Assembly (NCBI RefSeq): GCF_014805625.2
Contig: NW_023998415.1
Span: 22,715,071-22,779,070, forward strand
Source: Glossina fuscipes
Taxonomy: Eukaryota; Arthropoda; Insecta; Diptera; Glossinidae
Length of the DNA: 64,000 nt
Reading direction: 5' to 3'
Below the pieces are notes generated by a model. It was not told the origin of the DNA and ran no database searches. It saw only the letters and a program-made list of their open reading frames with translations. Below, piece by piece: positions 52,506 to 64,000 of the stretch; position 1 is the first letter of the stretch, and the number at the start of each line of letters is the position of its first letter. The translations under genes were made by a program, and so were the position numbers.

Positions 52506-54754
52506 TATATGAGAAAAGTTTGCACTTTTCAGAATTTTGCAACAAAGTCCTTGAGTAATAATATTTCGACATTCTAAATGGTTATGAAAAATTGGTTTCG
52601 GCTGACACAATATTTTGAACCCCCTTTCATATAACCGCACCTACGAAAACTGAGTCTTTATACGATGAAAAGTCTCACTAATGAAACGCGCTTATGCATG
52701 CTTCAGATCATTGGAAAATATATTTTAAGAAAGACCGGCTTTACGCTGCATCTTATTGATCATTCACTAAAGGTGAAAACGTAAAGCTGTGCAGCTTTTC
52801 ATTTATCCGTCGCTTTCAGACATCTTCTCGAAGAGAGAGCGGGTCGTTACTCTTCATTGAACAAATTATCTGCGACACAGGTCCGCGGCAAACTGCAATA
52901 AAACCGAATCTATTTTGTTTCGATTGCAGTAACATATCATCGCAGAACTGCTCTTTGTAATACGTAGATGGAATCAAAAGGTAAAAACAAGTCTTCAATA
53001 ACGATTTGGAAACATTTTACACGCGAAGGAAAATGAAAGTTCATGAAAGTATCCACGAGACGAATGCACAAACTGATTGCGGAAGTGAGTCGTGAGTTCC
53101 ATAATGATTTGTAAGCAGTTACCAGATGCAAATGGAAAAGTTACAAAGAAGTTGTTGCTACTGCTAGATTGTCATCTTATAGCGGCAGTTAAGGGCTTTT
53201 CTTGTACTCTCGTGACTCTTGGGTGTTAAAAAATTAAAAAAAAAAATCAGTGCCTGGCAAAATATATTTTGCAAAATAGGTTTGTGAGTCCACAGTATCA
53301 CTTGCCAGCCCAACCTACAGGCCCAAGGCCACAAGACGGTAAATTAATATTTTTGGTTAGCTGCAGTTGTGTCAGTTAACCGAAACGAATTATTTAAAAA
53401 TTTCGCTTAAACTAATTTTTTCAAGTTTTTTTGGAAATGTGTAAAATTGCGAGCCGCTTACACTTATTGTCCTAATTACACTAAGAGAATAATTGCTGTG
53501 GTTTTAGTTTAACAAACAATTTTTGCAACCATATGGCCATTAACGGAGTCATTATAGACAGAGGAGGACAGATGGACAAACCAGCAATATTAATAAAATT
53601 TTGTATAAAATTTCTCGTTCGTACTTCTGCTGCGCTATAATCAGAATTAAAGTTTAACAATTAGTTGATGAGTCCCCAAGTCTGCGCTTATTTAATTAAA
53701 GGGCGAAATTTTTGATTTTTCCAATAGAGATGTGCGCGTCTTACAATGCTTTTAGCGTATAGTGATTTTTTCGATTTTCGATTAATACATTTAAATAGAA
53801 CACTAGTGAATGACGAGTCTGGCTTCTGCATATGTCATAATGACTCATATAAGAGTAATTGTACAAACGATTTGAAAGAATTCTGTGCTTGTATGTGTAT
53901 TTTTATCCCTTAAACAGTCTTCATGTAATATTCCAATGCATTTGGACAAAGAAACATGTCAAAACAACCTAGTGGGCCATGGCCCATCATTAAATACCGT
54001 ACGTCATTCCATATGTGTTCATATGATGAATTTTGAAAATAAAACGGCGACTTGGGAAATGGTTGCAGGAGTGGTCCGATTCGAATCATTTTTAGCAGCG
54101 TTTGTTCTTGGGCAAAACCATGTTGTTGGTCTATTAAATTTTATTTCGAATATTGAGGCCTATAGCTTGAGTATACAAGAAAACAAGACAGGCAGACGGT
54201 CAGACGAGGAGACAAGATTAGAAGGCGCTTCTGATGAATCGATCGATGGGTCTGTCTGCAGTCTTTCCGGATGTTGCATTGTACATTCGCACAAATTTAA
54301 TATAAAATGGGATAAGTAAAAATTGTAATTACCTTCGGAAATGTGGAACTACTTAATTGATAAGGCCAGCGTGTACAGTTTTGTCAAAGATTTGTCATCT
54401 TGAAGAGTATAGCGATACTAGAAGTACGTTCAACATTATTAGTTTTAGTTTTAAAAATATTTCACTTGTCTTTTTTTTATGGTTTTAGTGTAGAATTTTA
54501 TTATTTTTTAATTAAACGAAAATTTCTAGGAAGAGCAATCAGGAAATATGCGATTTTTTTATGATCTTCACACTCATTGCCACAAGATAATTCACAATAA
54601 TTTTGCTATGCCTTTTGTAACGCCTAAAATGTTCCATATGCTATTGGCAGTATAAATTGGTAGTTTGGTCCGTTTGATCCTAACAGAGACTATAAGTAGT
54701 GTTGTGGGGTACTGAATAAAGCGATGACTTCTTTAATTAAAAGTACTCTGTGTA
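52506..54754. other. No supported gene
   Basis: The longest ORF (53885-54319, 144 codons, plus) contains inverted pieces of the dispersed repeat (GGCAGACGGTCAGACG) and no domain. Other ORFs are short. Otherwise AT-rich. Confidence 0.45.
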
Positions 54755-54936
54755 CATACTATACTACCGTATAGTGCATTTAGTACTAGAATATATTGCA
54801 CTACAGTATAGTGTATTTTACCATATTATAGTAGAGTGTATATTGTACTAGTATATAATGTAGTATACTAGAGTATGCTGTACTAGTACTATACTATACT
54901 ATACTATACTATACTAGTACTATACTATACTATACT
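54755..54936 (+). repeat. ACTAT/TATAGTGTA minisatellite
   Basis: The right part (54887-54936) is nearly pure ACTAT pentamers. The left part has diverged units such as TATAGTG-ATTTAGTACTAGA, with both orientations (ACTAT and ATAGT) mixed. Confidence 0.85.
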
Positions 54937-56011
54937 CGCACCCATTTTTCGTTAACATACCAAATTTCAAAATATCGTTAAAAATAGTTCCCGAAAGAAA
55001 AGTTTGAATTTTTTTTCGCTCATTCGACAGACGTTTTTATATAGATTCACATGATTTAGGTGAATATAAATGACATTTTCTAGTTTGATCGCATTAGGGT
55101 CTCAAATTCGGATGTTCTTCTGTACGCATTTTTCGCTAATATACCAAATTTCAAAAAATAGTTCCCACAAGCAGAATTTTAATTTGTTTAGTTTATTTCA
55201 AAAATATTTTCATGTTGATGCCCACAAAAATATTTTACGTTGCTTAATACGGACGGAGTAGGCTTTCAAATCCAACTATATTTTAGTTTTAATTATTATT
55301 AACCAAAACTCCGTTAACGCCTTAATAGAGCTAACTAAAGTGAAGAGTATTTGAAAAACTCAGTTGCCAACCGGGCTGTCCTTGTAATTAACATTAAAAT
55401 ATAAGCTGATCAGTATCCAATCTATCTATAACGAGAAAAAGTGTCGGCATTGTTTAGGTACTGGTACTGTCACTTAATTTAGAAACATTTTTTCGCAAAT
55501 TACTCTGGATCGCATTGCATTGCCACATCGGAGCAACAATCGGATGGCAGTTTTCTTTCTATGTATCCGCTTGAGGTTGAATCTGGAATTTATACGCCTT
55601 TAAATGAATGCAACTTGAATGTGTTTTCCCGAAACGTGGATTGGTTAATTAACATAAGCTCTCAAGTTTACATATGACGTTTGCATGGCTTTTTCAAGCT
55701 ACCTTCCGCTGCAAATGAATGTCGAGGAACGTGAAGGAATGTCGAGTGTCGCTACGCGACGAAACTTGTATACCATTTAATCGCGCGCAATTTATTTGGT
55801 TTGATCGACTTGGATTCCTTTTATTTGAAACAATGATAAAGATTTGAAATCGAAAGCAAAACTATCAAATATGATAATAGAAACGATTAGCGTGAGGCGT
55901 ATCAAACCGTCAATACTAACGCGACTAAGATGAAAATAATACGAAAATAAAATTTAACAAGAGTACATAAAACGTAAGCTCAACGAGATTTTGAGTGGCT
56001 ATCTATCACTC

Positions 56012-56048
<37 letters not shown>

Positions 56049-56370
56049 GCGTGTGTGAATGATAAACAGCACCTACGCAGCTTGTAAAATTCTCTAAGAA
56101 AATTTTCCATGAAAATCTTGTCATAACTAAAGATGAGGTGGTGTAGAGTGTTTTCTTATTAACACTTTTCCAAACATAGAAATAAATGAAAATATTTCAA
56201 ATTTTTCTCTGCTATTTGGCAAGAAAAAAAAAAAAATAAATAAAGAAAAAAATCCCTCCGGCCTATTACATATTAAATATTAAAAACCAATACTTTTTAA
56301 TTAATTTCTTAGCAATCAACATAACTGAAAATAATTTTGAAATTTAAAAAAAAAAGTGAAAAATTATTTT
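54937..56370. other. No supported gene; AT-rich DNA
   Basis: Contains a (GT)n-(AT)n compound microsatellite (56011-56049) and an A-tract near 56222-56236. Nothing else is recognised. Confidence 0.5.
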
Positions 56371-56803
56371 TTATGCCTTTTCGCCGCTAAAGTGATAAAA
56401 TAATTCATTCAATTTTGTAATTAATTCAATTCTCTCCTTTGGCTGCGCGATTTCGTTGCTGCTTCTTCGTATTCGTTGCCAATAAGGAAATCTCGTAAAA
56501 AATGTATACAAATTATTCATTAATTATGCGAATCGTTTAGTTTTCTTACAATTGACTTGTATTGTTCGATTCTTCATATGCTTCATATACTTGCTGGAGA
56601 AAATTCAATATGAAATGTTTAGGCGGAGAGCGCTGCTGCCTCAGTTTCAATTGCAAAGGATATAAAAGTCTTTTGCTCGCCCTGAAGCGACTTCTGAGTG
56701 TCATCCAGTTTAACGATCGCAAAACGTCTTCTTCGATTGTAGGCGTATTAACTAACGTAACTAACGAGTGAGTGACCCCTTTTACAATCTTCAAACTTTT
56801 CAT
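56371..56803 (-). CDS. Candidate two-exon gene with a 58-bp intron, unknown function
   Basis: Minus strand join(56803..56550, 56491..56371), 124 aa from the first ATG. The donor is CAATT|GTAAGA and the acceptor TTTTTTACGAG|ATT. The 58-bp intron is typical of short fly introns, and the reading frame continues across it to a TAA. Residues 50-84 read RSPPKHFILNFLQQVYEAYE then ESNNTSQ. The second exon reads LFPYWQRIRRSSNEIAQPKE, RIELITKLNELFYHFSGEKA, a helical, charged, protein-like end. I do not recognise the family. The ATG has a good ATCAATGA context but upstream exons cannot be excluded. A second open frame over 56745-56630 (VKLDDTQKSLQGEQKTF) is also protein-like, so a frameshifted relic is possible. 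Confidence 0.4.
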
Positions 56804-58354
56804 TGATCTCTATGAATATTTGTGCTTGTCCAAGTTATACACAGTCTACTTTAAATTACGACAAAACTAGATGTTTTCCCAAATTTCATATACTTTTGCA
56901 GTAATTGCAAGTGTGAGATGGAACAAGAAATTTTCATTTTCAATTTCAAAATTGTTCAAGTTGTTACAAACTGAATGACTAGTGAATGACTACTGCTGGT
57001 ATTAAGATGTATTTTAGTTTTTTAGATATACCTTATCCGCCTATAAACATTTCTATGATAAGAGCAGCCCGATGCCGCGCAAAAAGTGATGAAATGTGTT
57101 TTGCATATATAATATATCATTCAACATATGTCCGTAGGATGCAATATATATATGTAGGACGACTATTGACAAATTCATATAAGTTTTTTACTTTCGGTGA
57201 CCATTAGTTTACAAGTTACAGTTGCTGTAGTGTGTGAAGCTAAATGTACATGGAATTCAGATTTTTCCATGGTTTTACAAAAGCAAAATTTGCGCAACTA
57301 CTACAAATGTACGTTGTAAACGAATGATTGGAATATCATGAAAGTCGGTAGTAATATCTTTATATTATTGAATCATGATCAGCATTAAATTACATAGAAG
57401 TTTTAAGTGCTTTGTTATGGCAATGGTGAGAAAAGGTTCGCGTTAGCCCGATCACAATCAGCATTTGCGTCTTTTCATCAGCAAGGATAACAGTGAAGGA
57501 TGGTCTTCAGGCACGATGTATATTATTGCGACAGTGATGAACGCGTAAAGCCACTAAAGCAACCTAAAAAAAAGCATTGTTTTGGCAATTTCTGTTCCTT
57601 TTTAATTTTGCATGGATCGAAAGGTATTAAGAAAATAATATTCGAAAAAATTAGTCATATTTAGTGTAGTTCGTCAAATAATACCCACAACCGACGGAAG
57701 CGGTATATATATATTCCTTTTCCCGAAAACATTGCAATATCCAGACGAAGGCCTCAAAGACTCCATACAGTATATACGCAAACGTATCTCTTTGCCCGCC
57801 CGTCTATCTGACAGTCTGTCCGTGTAATGTCTGTTTTCTTTCTTTTCTGTCAGTGGCAGAAAATGAAGCGAGATAATTACAATAGTGGCCTTACAATCGA
57901 ATTAAACATATACTTATGTTATAAAATCTTTTGTGCTTGATAATTGTAAACCTCTTGGCTGTGTATATGAGCCTATGGCTTCGTACTCGCAATGAACTCA
58001 AACGAATCATTTTATGTTTATCTCTATGCTTGTTCTAAAAAATCAAAACAATGAAACTTTGTCTTAATCAGAAAAAAAAAAAAAAAAAAAAACCGACAGG
58101 ATATAATATATGAACTTGATTAAGCTGCGAAAGGATCCGATGGAATAAGAAAAACTCTTTGCGCTCCCGTCCCATGGCGTTTGATATCAAAATGGGGGAA
58201 AACTGCGTTAGAAATTTTTATTGTTTGCCACGATAATTTTCTTCTGAGTCAATTTGATTATTTTTAGCTAATTAAATATTTTTGTTTGTTTTCCTCTCTC
58301 TAGGTATACAATAAAAAAATTGTCTTTTCTTTTTTTATTTATTTATTTGTTCTT
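56804..58354. other. No supported gene
   Basis: AT-rich. A piece resembling the dispersed repeat lies at 57690-57830 and an A-tract at 58072-58092. ORFs are short and lack motifs. Confidence 0.45.
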
Positions 58355-58454
58355 NNNNNNNNNNNNNNNNNNNNNNNNNNNNNNNNNNNNNNNNNNNNNN
58401 NNNNNNNNNNNNNNNNNNNNNNNNNNNNNNNNNNNNNNNNNNNNNNNNNNNNNN
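58355..58454. other. Assembly gap (100 N)
   Basis: Exactly 100 N, flanked on the right by a run of 39 T. The round length marks an unsized scaffold gap, so the true distance across it is unknown. ORFs drawn through it are artefacts. Confidence 0.99.
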
Positions 58455-58494
<40 letters not shown>

Positions 58495-59680
58495 ATAATT
58501 ACAATTTTATTTTTAAACACTAATTACCTGTTGATGCAGTCCTTTGTTACCAAAAAAATAAAGACAAGAGAAAAAAGGCATATACATATATATATATATA
58601 TATATGCAAATAGATGGGTGTGCATGTATATATTTAGATTTTAAAATAAATGTAATTTTTAAAAAAAAATGGTTTTCTCGCCAGTCAGCTATTTTATCTG
58701 TCAGCGGGACTAAAGAAAATAAATCGTCATCGTACGTCAATTTTGGTACTATTTTTAAGCTCAATGCACGTTCTGTCGTTTTATTCCATTTTTCAATTTA
58801 ATTCACCTTTACTTTTACTAACAATCGAAATTGATAAAATCGAAAGACAAAATGTTGTTATTTTTGCTTGATAAAGGATTAAAGACAAAAGATTTTGCGA
58901 AAAGATTTCACGAGGCTTACACTCAAATGTCAATTACATCGATAGTGATTAAAAAGTAACGGCAGCAATTTTTGAAGTAAGCCGTAATTCACGAGATATT
59001 AAGAGCAACAATACACAAAGATATCGTCCCCATTTATGGGAACCGGATGTTTCGAAAAAATGATTTAGAAATGTTAAAAAAAAAAAAATAAATAAATAAA
59101 AAAGAAGGGATACATTTTTATTCCGACACGATCCACATTCATTATTGGCTTTACATGTTCCCAGATTTCGTTGCTAGTGAACGATCTAATTGGCAATGTT
59201 TTGATGATAAATATTTGTTCACGATAGTAATTTGACATAACAGATAAGTGAACCAAATTTGAATTGCGTGGGGCTTATTTCTTGGGCCCCAGTTCATATA
59301 AGATTTCCCATGAATAGTAAGCCTTGAAGAAAAAGCTTTCATTTTTAATATTTTATATGATAATTTGGCCACAGTAGCAATTTAGGAAAAAAATGTAAGA
59401 GAATTTGGATGAGATCCTAACATATATAGGCGTTATCATGAAAAGCAAACACTTATGTAGAGAGAAAGTCTAATTTCTAGTTTTTTATTACAGAAACTGA
59501 AAAATCGGAAAATTATTAGCAAGTAAGTTAAGTTTTCTAAATTTGTGTAACGCCGGCTGTGCCGTTATGCGGGCTTTCAGCAAAAGTATACCTTTGCAAA
59601 TAAATAATGTGTGATTTAATGATGTATTGTTACCGAAACGAGTGAATCTGTGTACAAGGCAAAGTGTTGTAGCGCATCTA
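58455..59680. other. T-tract and gene-free DNA
   Basis: Begins with T39. A TA tract lies at 58583-58604 and an A-tract at 59076-59088. Minus ORFs at 59074-59372 have no proven family, though one frame (RSFTSNEIWEHVKPIMNVDR) looks coding-like and may be transposon-derived. Confidence 0.4.
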
Positions 59681-59720
59681 ATAGTCGGCCTTGACCGACT
59701 ACAATGTGCTTCCTTGTTTT
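59681..59720 (-). repeat. Hairpin-bearing dispersed repeat, copy 2
   Basis: On the minus strand ACAAGGAAG precedes a hairpin with AGTCGG/CCGACT arms (plus 59683-59700). Layout and spacing match copy 1 at 12359-12412. Confidence 0.5.
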
Positions 59721-60233
59721 GATATAAAATTTTGTTTCACTAAAAACCGTGAACACCATCCACCTACGCATGCAAGGAAATGTATTCTGAGTATATTTTG
59801 CTTATTCAGGTAAACTGTTAAGGCGCCTCAATGAGTTTATTGATGACAATATCCGACGAATGCTTACCGCCGTCTTTACGCCTCCTCCAAGAATACAACT
59901 TTGTGCAGAATCATGTGCCGTTCGAGAAATCTATTGTCATAGGCAGGCTCGATTTGATGTTCGACAATCGTCGCGTATACGAATAAAATTTCGAATGTTT
60001 TTCAATACCAATCTGAAAGTCCAGTCCAGTCCAGCTATGCTTTTAAGTGGGTGTATAATATATTTATTTAGATTTCTTATACTTTTTCTATTGTTATGAT
60101 ACCACAAACACAAAAGACATTCAGCGATCACTATTATAATAACAACAATAAATATTTTGCATATTCTTTGGCATTGTGCTCGGTTTTGAATCTTATCTAA
60201 TAAAAGTAAATCAGACAGAGTTGTTACTCTCTC

Positions 60234-60266
<33 letters not shown>

Positions 60267-61751
60267 AGCTCTAGTTCTAGCTCTCTGCCTCTCTGGCTTT
60301 CCACCACTCTTCCGCATTATTCTCTCTAATCGCATTCTCTGGACTCGAAATCATCAGCTGAATTTTTGAACTTTCTAAAACGGTTATTTATGCATATGTA
60401 TAAGATATGTATAGTGTTTTGGCTTATGTGGCTAAATGAATAACTTGTTGGCGTTTTCAGGAAACCTCTTCTAGTTCTGTTGAACGATTTGAAAACGTAA
60501 AAATAAATGTAAAATAATTATTTTGTGATTTTTAAATATGAAAATATACTCGTGTACTCTCTTTATATCTATCTCTTTCTCTTTCTCACTTTCCATTTAC
60601 TCCTCAAGCTCCCTGAAAAAGAATTATAGAAACAAACAAACAAACAAACAAACAAACGCATTGCTGCAGTAGGCCTCGACTACAACCGTAGCAATCAAAG
60701 TAGCAGAAGTAATAGGACGAATATGAAAAACAATGAGATTTTCAAACTTTGTAATGCGTGCTGAATGAATGTTTTGAATTTTTAGATAATTGAAATTTTC
60801 AAAAAAATAAATAAGCAAATTAAGAGGAATCGAAACTATTTCTCTCTCCTTTCGCGCGCTCTTTTTCTCATCTTGTTGTGTGAAAACTGCTTTGCTGAAT
60901 ATCTTGCGTACGATCTGTTTAGAAGTTTTCCTAGATTTTCAGATGTAAGGAAAAGCTGCGGCGTACGTGAGAAACGTTGCTGTAGTCGAGTAAATTTTTC
61001 GTGTATTTTTTTAATGGGAAAAAATCGTGTCAGTGGTCTCTGCGGAGGTTCTACATTTAAACGTATTTCTAGGAAAAGCGCGTGCATAACGAAATTTTAG
61101 AAAAAAAAATAAAAAACAAAAAAAAACAAAAAAAAATTTTCTTGTTTTTTTTTTGTAAGATTTAAAAAAGTCGAGTTAAATAATATCTCAGTCATTTTTT
61201 TCTTCGATTTTCCTTTTGTTTATAAATAAATATAATAGTTTATGCAAAGCAACGCTAAACAAACGAAAAAGTGGTACAAAATAAACAAGGAAAAAATAAT
61301 GAAATTTTCTTTTTAAAAAAAAAACAAAAAAAATAAAAAATTTAAATACAATAAAAATAACGAGAGAAAAAACGAAAAAAATTTAACATACCATTAAAAC
61401 ATTTTCCATAAATTAAGTAAAGAAATTCACTTCAAGCAAACAAAATTAAAAGAAAATAAATAAATAAATAAATAAATAAAAAGCAAAACAACAAACGTTT
61501 TTAAAATCTTTTATTATTATTTTACATAATAATTAATTAGAATAAAAAATGTTAATCGAATACTTTAAAACAATAAAAAACAAACACACTTTAATTAGTC
61601 AATTCAGCTGAGAGCAAGCATTCCAGTAAAATTTTAAATAAATTTTTTTTTTTTTAGTCAAATTGAATAAAAAATGAATTGTTTAGGAAAGAGAGAGATT
61701 AAAAATTGAAATATTAGTAAATAAAATTATTTCAAATATTCAACACATGTA
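59721..61751. other. Microsatellite-rich, A-rich DNA
   Basis: Holds (CT)n, (CAAA)n at 60631-60657 and (AAAT)n at 61454-61481, then an extremely A/T-rich stretch (61090-61740). A GC-richer block at 60850-61090 is open on both strands (83 codons minus, 75 codons plus) but has no recognised domain; it could be an untranslated exon. On the minus strand AATAAA at 61515-61510 could serve the exon at 61752-61899. Confidence 0.4.
60227..60294. repeat. (CT)n microsatellite
   Basis: CT dinucleotides with CCC and TAG interruptions. A 132-codon minus ORF with an Arg-Glu run is generated by the repeat. Confidence 0.95.
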
Positions 61752-61899
61752 CTAGTTGTGTGGAAGATGATGCAGTTCATCTGATTTTGATAAATAACGA
61801 CCGATAACATTGCCGTGTGGACCTGCGCGGTCGACCATGCCGGTGATTGCTGATTCAGATGAGCCACCAGCAAAATGTTGCAAATATTGTGAGGGTATG
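61752..61899 (-). CDS. Candidate terminal coding exon, unidentified
   Basis: A sharply bounded GC-rich island in extremely AT-rich DNA. On the minus strand, after GTGAAG|C, it reads IPSQYLQHFAGGSSESAITG, MVDRAGPHGNVIGRYLSKSD, ELHHLPHN and a TAG at 61752-61754: 48 codons open to the stop. AT-rich 3' UTR-like sequence follows, with AATAAA about 240 bp on. The acceptor has a weak pyrimidine tract. On the plus strand the same block is flanked by TACTAG and GGTATGC and holds an ATG in good context (GACCATGC, 61836) starting MPVIADSDEPPAKCCKYCEG. One strand is probably a real exon; I favour minus for the length and composition of its frame. I do not recognise the protein. Confidence 0.4.
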
Positions 61900-61999
61900 C
61901 TTCACATACATAAAATATTTCTTATTTATTTCATTTTATATAAGGATTTGAAATTTTCCCCAAAATTTTTCCCAACAAAATTTACTTAAAATTAATTAA

Positions 62000-62031
<32 letters not shown>

Positions 62032-64000
62032 TTTTAAAATAATTTCAATTATTTTCAATATTTTACATATGCTACTTACTCATTATGTTATTGTTCGAAT
62101 GTAACGTCTGTCAGAGCAAAGTGTGTTTCCTGCTGCTTGTAACATGCAAAATATGCCATAGCAACTATATACGTCTTTGTGATCTATGTGAATCCGCTAT
62201 TGAAATAATGAAATAAGCTAACTATGCGAATTCCTTACGCCACGTGAGTTCTAAGATAAAACGTTAGTAAAATGATGGACTATTCGTTTGGCTCGTTAAG
62301 TTAAGAGTGGCCTGACTTTCAATTCCCATTTGATCTCTTGCACGCGGGAAAAGAAGTTTACCGATAATCGGTTATTGCTGCTGCACCTAATTTTGCTAAT
62401 ACGTGCTCTTAACGTATTTTTGCGGCTCGCTCCCTTTTTCGCCGCATTTTATTTACATGTCAAGATTTGCTAAAACGTTATTGATTTGTCACGACAGATT
62501 CATTTTCAGTGCGTTAAATATCCGTTCGAGTCTTCTGCCAAAAATTGTATCTTATTAACAAAACGAAACTTCATTGACGTACGGACAGCATAGTCTGTGC
62601 ATTGAATTCACCATTTCTGTGGAGTATTCAAACCTTGAAATTGACGCGTTTGCTTCAAATGATAAGATAATTTCTTTACAAATGGATAGTTTTGTTGCAA
62701 TGCGAATAGCTATGCTACTCACTTCCATTGCCTTTTGATAACTGTATCTTGTGCAAGTAACTCATATAGCTGACAGGATTTTATCGATGTATGTGTGTAA
62801 CGTGTATTTAGTTTTCTTTTTTTTTGGATGGCCACTGTTTTTTGCATCATGCCGTGTCCGTAGGATCCCGTTCAAAACCAACAATTCTCCGACATGTTAT
62901 TGTTATTCACAACAGTAAAGGGTTGCCATAGCACTATTTAAGCAAACAACGTTATATCATCTACACTATAGAGCTTATTGAAGTGTTAACGTTTCAGTAA
63001 AAGCTGATTCGAATCGAATATGATTTTTCTCTCATGATAGTTACTTGAATTCGTGCGATAATTTCTTCTTCGAATAGTTTTTCAATGGCTTGAAAGCTTC
63101 CGATTACTAGCTTTAGTCAATTTTCCGAGCTGGACTGTGTTATTCAAATTTGTGGTTAAGTTAATCTTCTCCTTTATATGTTAATTTTTCGAAAACGTTT
63201 CGAAAGTGTGTTTTGCGTTGCTCGGACATGTAAGTTATTTTAATTCGGGTTAAATGCGATTTGTACGTTTTATTGCATTTCAAGCAAAATTCTTCTTCTT
63301 TGTGGAATTTTTTTTATTCCTTGTTTTGTTTTTTTGTTTTTTCTCTCAAAATGATGGCAAAAGGGTCGCAAATTGTGGGTGTCAATTGTTGCAGTTGAGG
63401 GTTTTTTTTGAAAAAGTCAGGCACAGTATGATGTGAGTCTGTAAAGTCTGTATATGAACCTGTCAAAAGTTTGGTTAATGAAAACCAATATCATAATAAA
63501 CTAACCGAATTCACGTTGACTATTCTGGCATTTTTGGGCACTTGCACATTTTTTAATACAACAGAACAGGAACAAGTCTATGTGTTTTGATTTTATCCGT
63601 TCAACATTAGCTCGAATAAAGTCAATATTTTTTCCAAGTACCATATGCTATTTGGTGTATTCTTACGTTGGAAGTATTCCTGGACTTTATTGCACTTGCA
63701 CTCTCTCTACTTCCCATTAAGCTTTTCTCCTTCTTAATCGTATCAATAAAGATAACGGAGCTAGTGCTCCGGCCTACCATATATCCGATGTGCTTTTTTC
63801 TTAAATTCGGCTCATTTCCAATAATTCTTTGAAAATAACGTTTATCGAATGTGGCTCCAAATAAATGAAGAAAGAGTGAAAGAAAAGAACGTGTTATATG
63901 AATGCGCGTGAAGACGTAGGAGAAGACATTCAAGGAACACATAACATAGCGTATATGTCGAGGTTTCTTTGACCTGATATTGACGTGTAAACATTATTGT
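61900..64000. other. No firmly supported gene
   Basis: Holds a T-tract (62001-62022) and, at 62085-62216, a small cysteine-rich ORF listed separately. The 106-codon minus ORF at 63622-63942 has no recognised domain. If 61752-61899 is the last exon of a minus-strand gene, this stretch would be its upstream intron. Confidence 0.35.
62085..62216 (+). CDS. Small cysteine-rich ORF (43 aa), hypothetical
   Basis: MLLFECNVCQSKVC...VTCKICHSNYIRLCDLC...IMK then TAA. Seven cysteines fall as C-x2-C-x4-C-x6-C-x2-C-x7-C-x2-C, a spacing reminiscent of a small zinc-binding module. It is short and could be chance, or part of a spliced gene with the plus-strand reading of 61757-61893 (which also contains CCKYC). 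A splice acceptor at CTGTCAG (to 62113) exists, but the phases do not join cleanly in the cysteine frame. Confidence 0.2.
   Translation: MLLFECNVCQSKVCFLLLVTCKICHSNYIRLCDLCESAIEIMK

Noticed and set aside
53885..54319. Longest ORF (144 codons) of the right half
   Set aside because: No domain or splice context, and its end lies in dispersed-repeat sequence (GGCAGACGGTCAGACG). Open frame by chance is more likely.
59937..60335. 132-codon minus ORF with RERE-rich stretch
   Set aside because: The Arg/Glu run comes from the (CT)n microsatellite; the remainder has no recognisable domain.

Overview
This is an AT-rich, intron-bearing eukaryotic window full of simple repeats, short tracts of A or T, and decayed transposons. 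The two clear proteins (an adenosylhomocysteinase-like protein and a SWIB-domain protein) look insect. The repeat content (mariner, Tc1 and pogo/Tigger relics, jockey/CR1/I-type LINEs, a mdg1/412-like LTR element, and a dispersed repeat carrying a CTGTCCGTCT motif) fits a higher fly, possibly a tephritid fruit fly. The species is an inference.

Layout. 1-38.6 kb is gene-poor. I found no convincing host coding exon there, only microsatellites and a graveyard of DNA transposons and retroelements. The best preserved is a short pogo/Tigger-type element at 8322-9217 with terminal inverted repeats and a TA target site. 38.6-42.8 kb holds AHCYL (IRBIT-like), two coding exons on the plus strand. 43.7-45.4 kb holds, on the minus strand, an orphan terminal-exon candidate (43718-43908) and the intact single-exon SWIB/DEK_C gene (44656-45375). 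A likely non-coding first exon of a plus-strand gene ends at 46453 with two overlapping splice donors. It would form a divergent promoter with the SWIB gene and open a long first intron. 46.5-64 kb looks like intron or intergenic DNA. It contains a Tc1 relic, diverged tandem repeats, a small minus-strand two-exon gene candidate (56371-56803) and a coding-like island (61752-61899) beside a cysteine-rich ORF (62085-62216). An assembly gap of exactly 100 N lies at 58355-58454.

The genes do not form a pathway. AHCYL is a regulatory relative of SAH hydrolase, and the SWIB protein is probably a chromatin or transcription factor. I found no CRISPR, operon, prophage or other clear novel system. The most useful leads are the uncatalogued small exons (56371-56803, 61752-61899, 43718-43908), the tRNA-like repeats, and the stop codon of the SWIB gene that overlaps its only visible polyadenylation signal. 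All homology calls come from reading motifs by eye; no database search was run.
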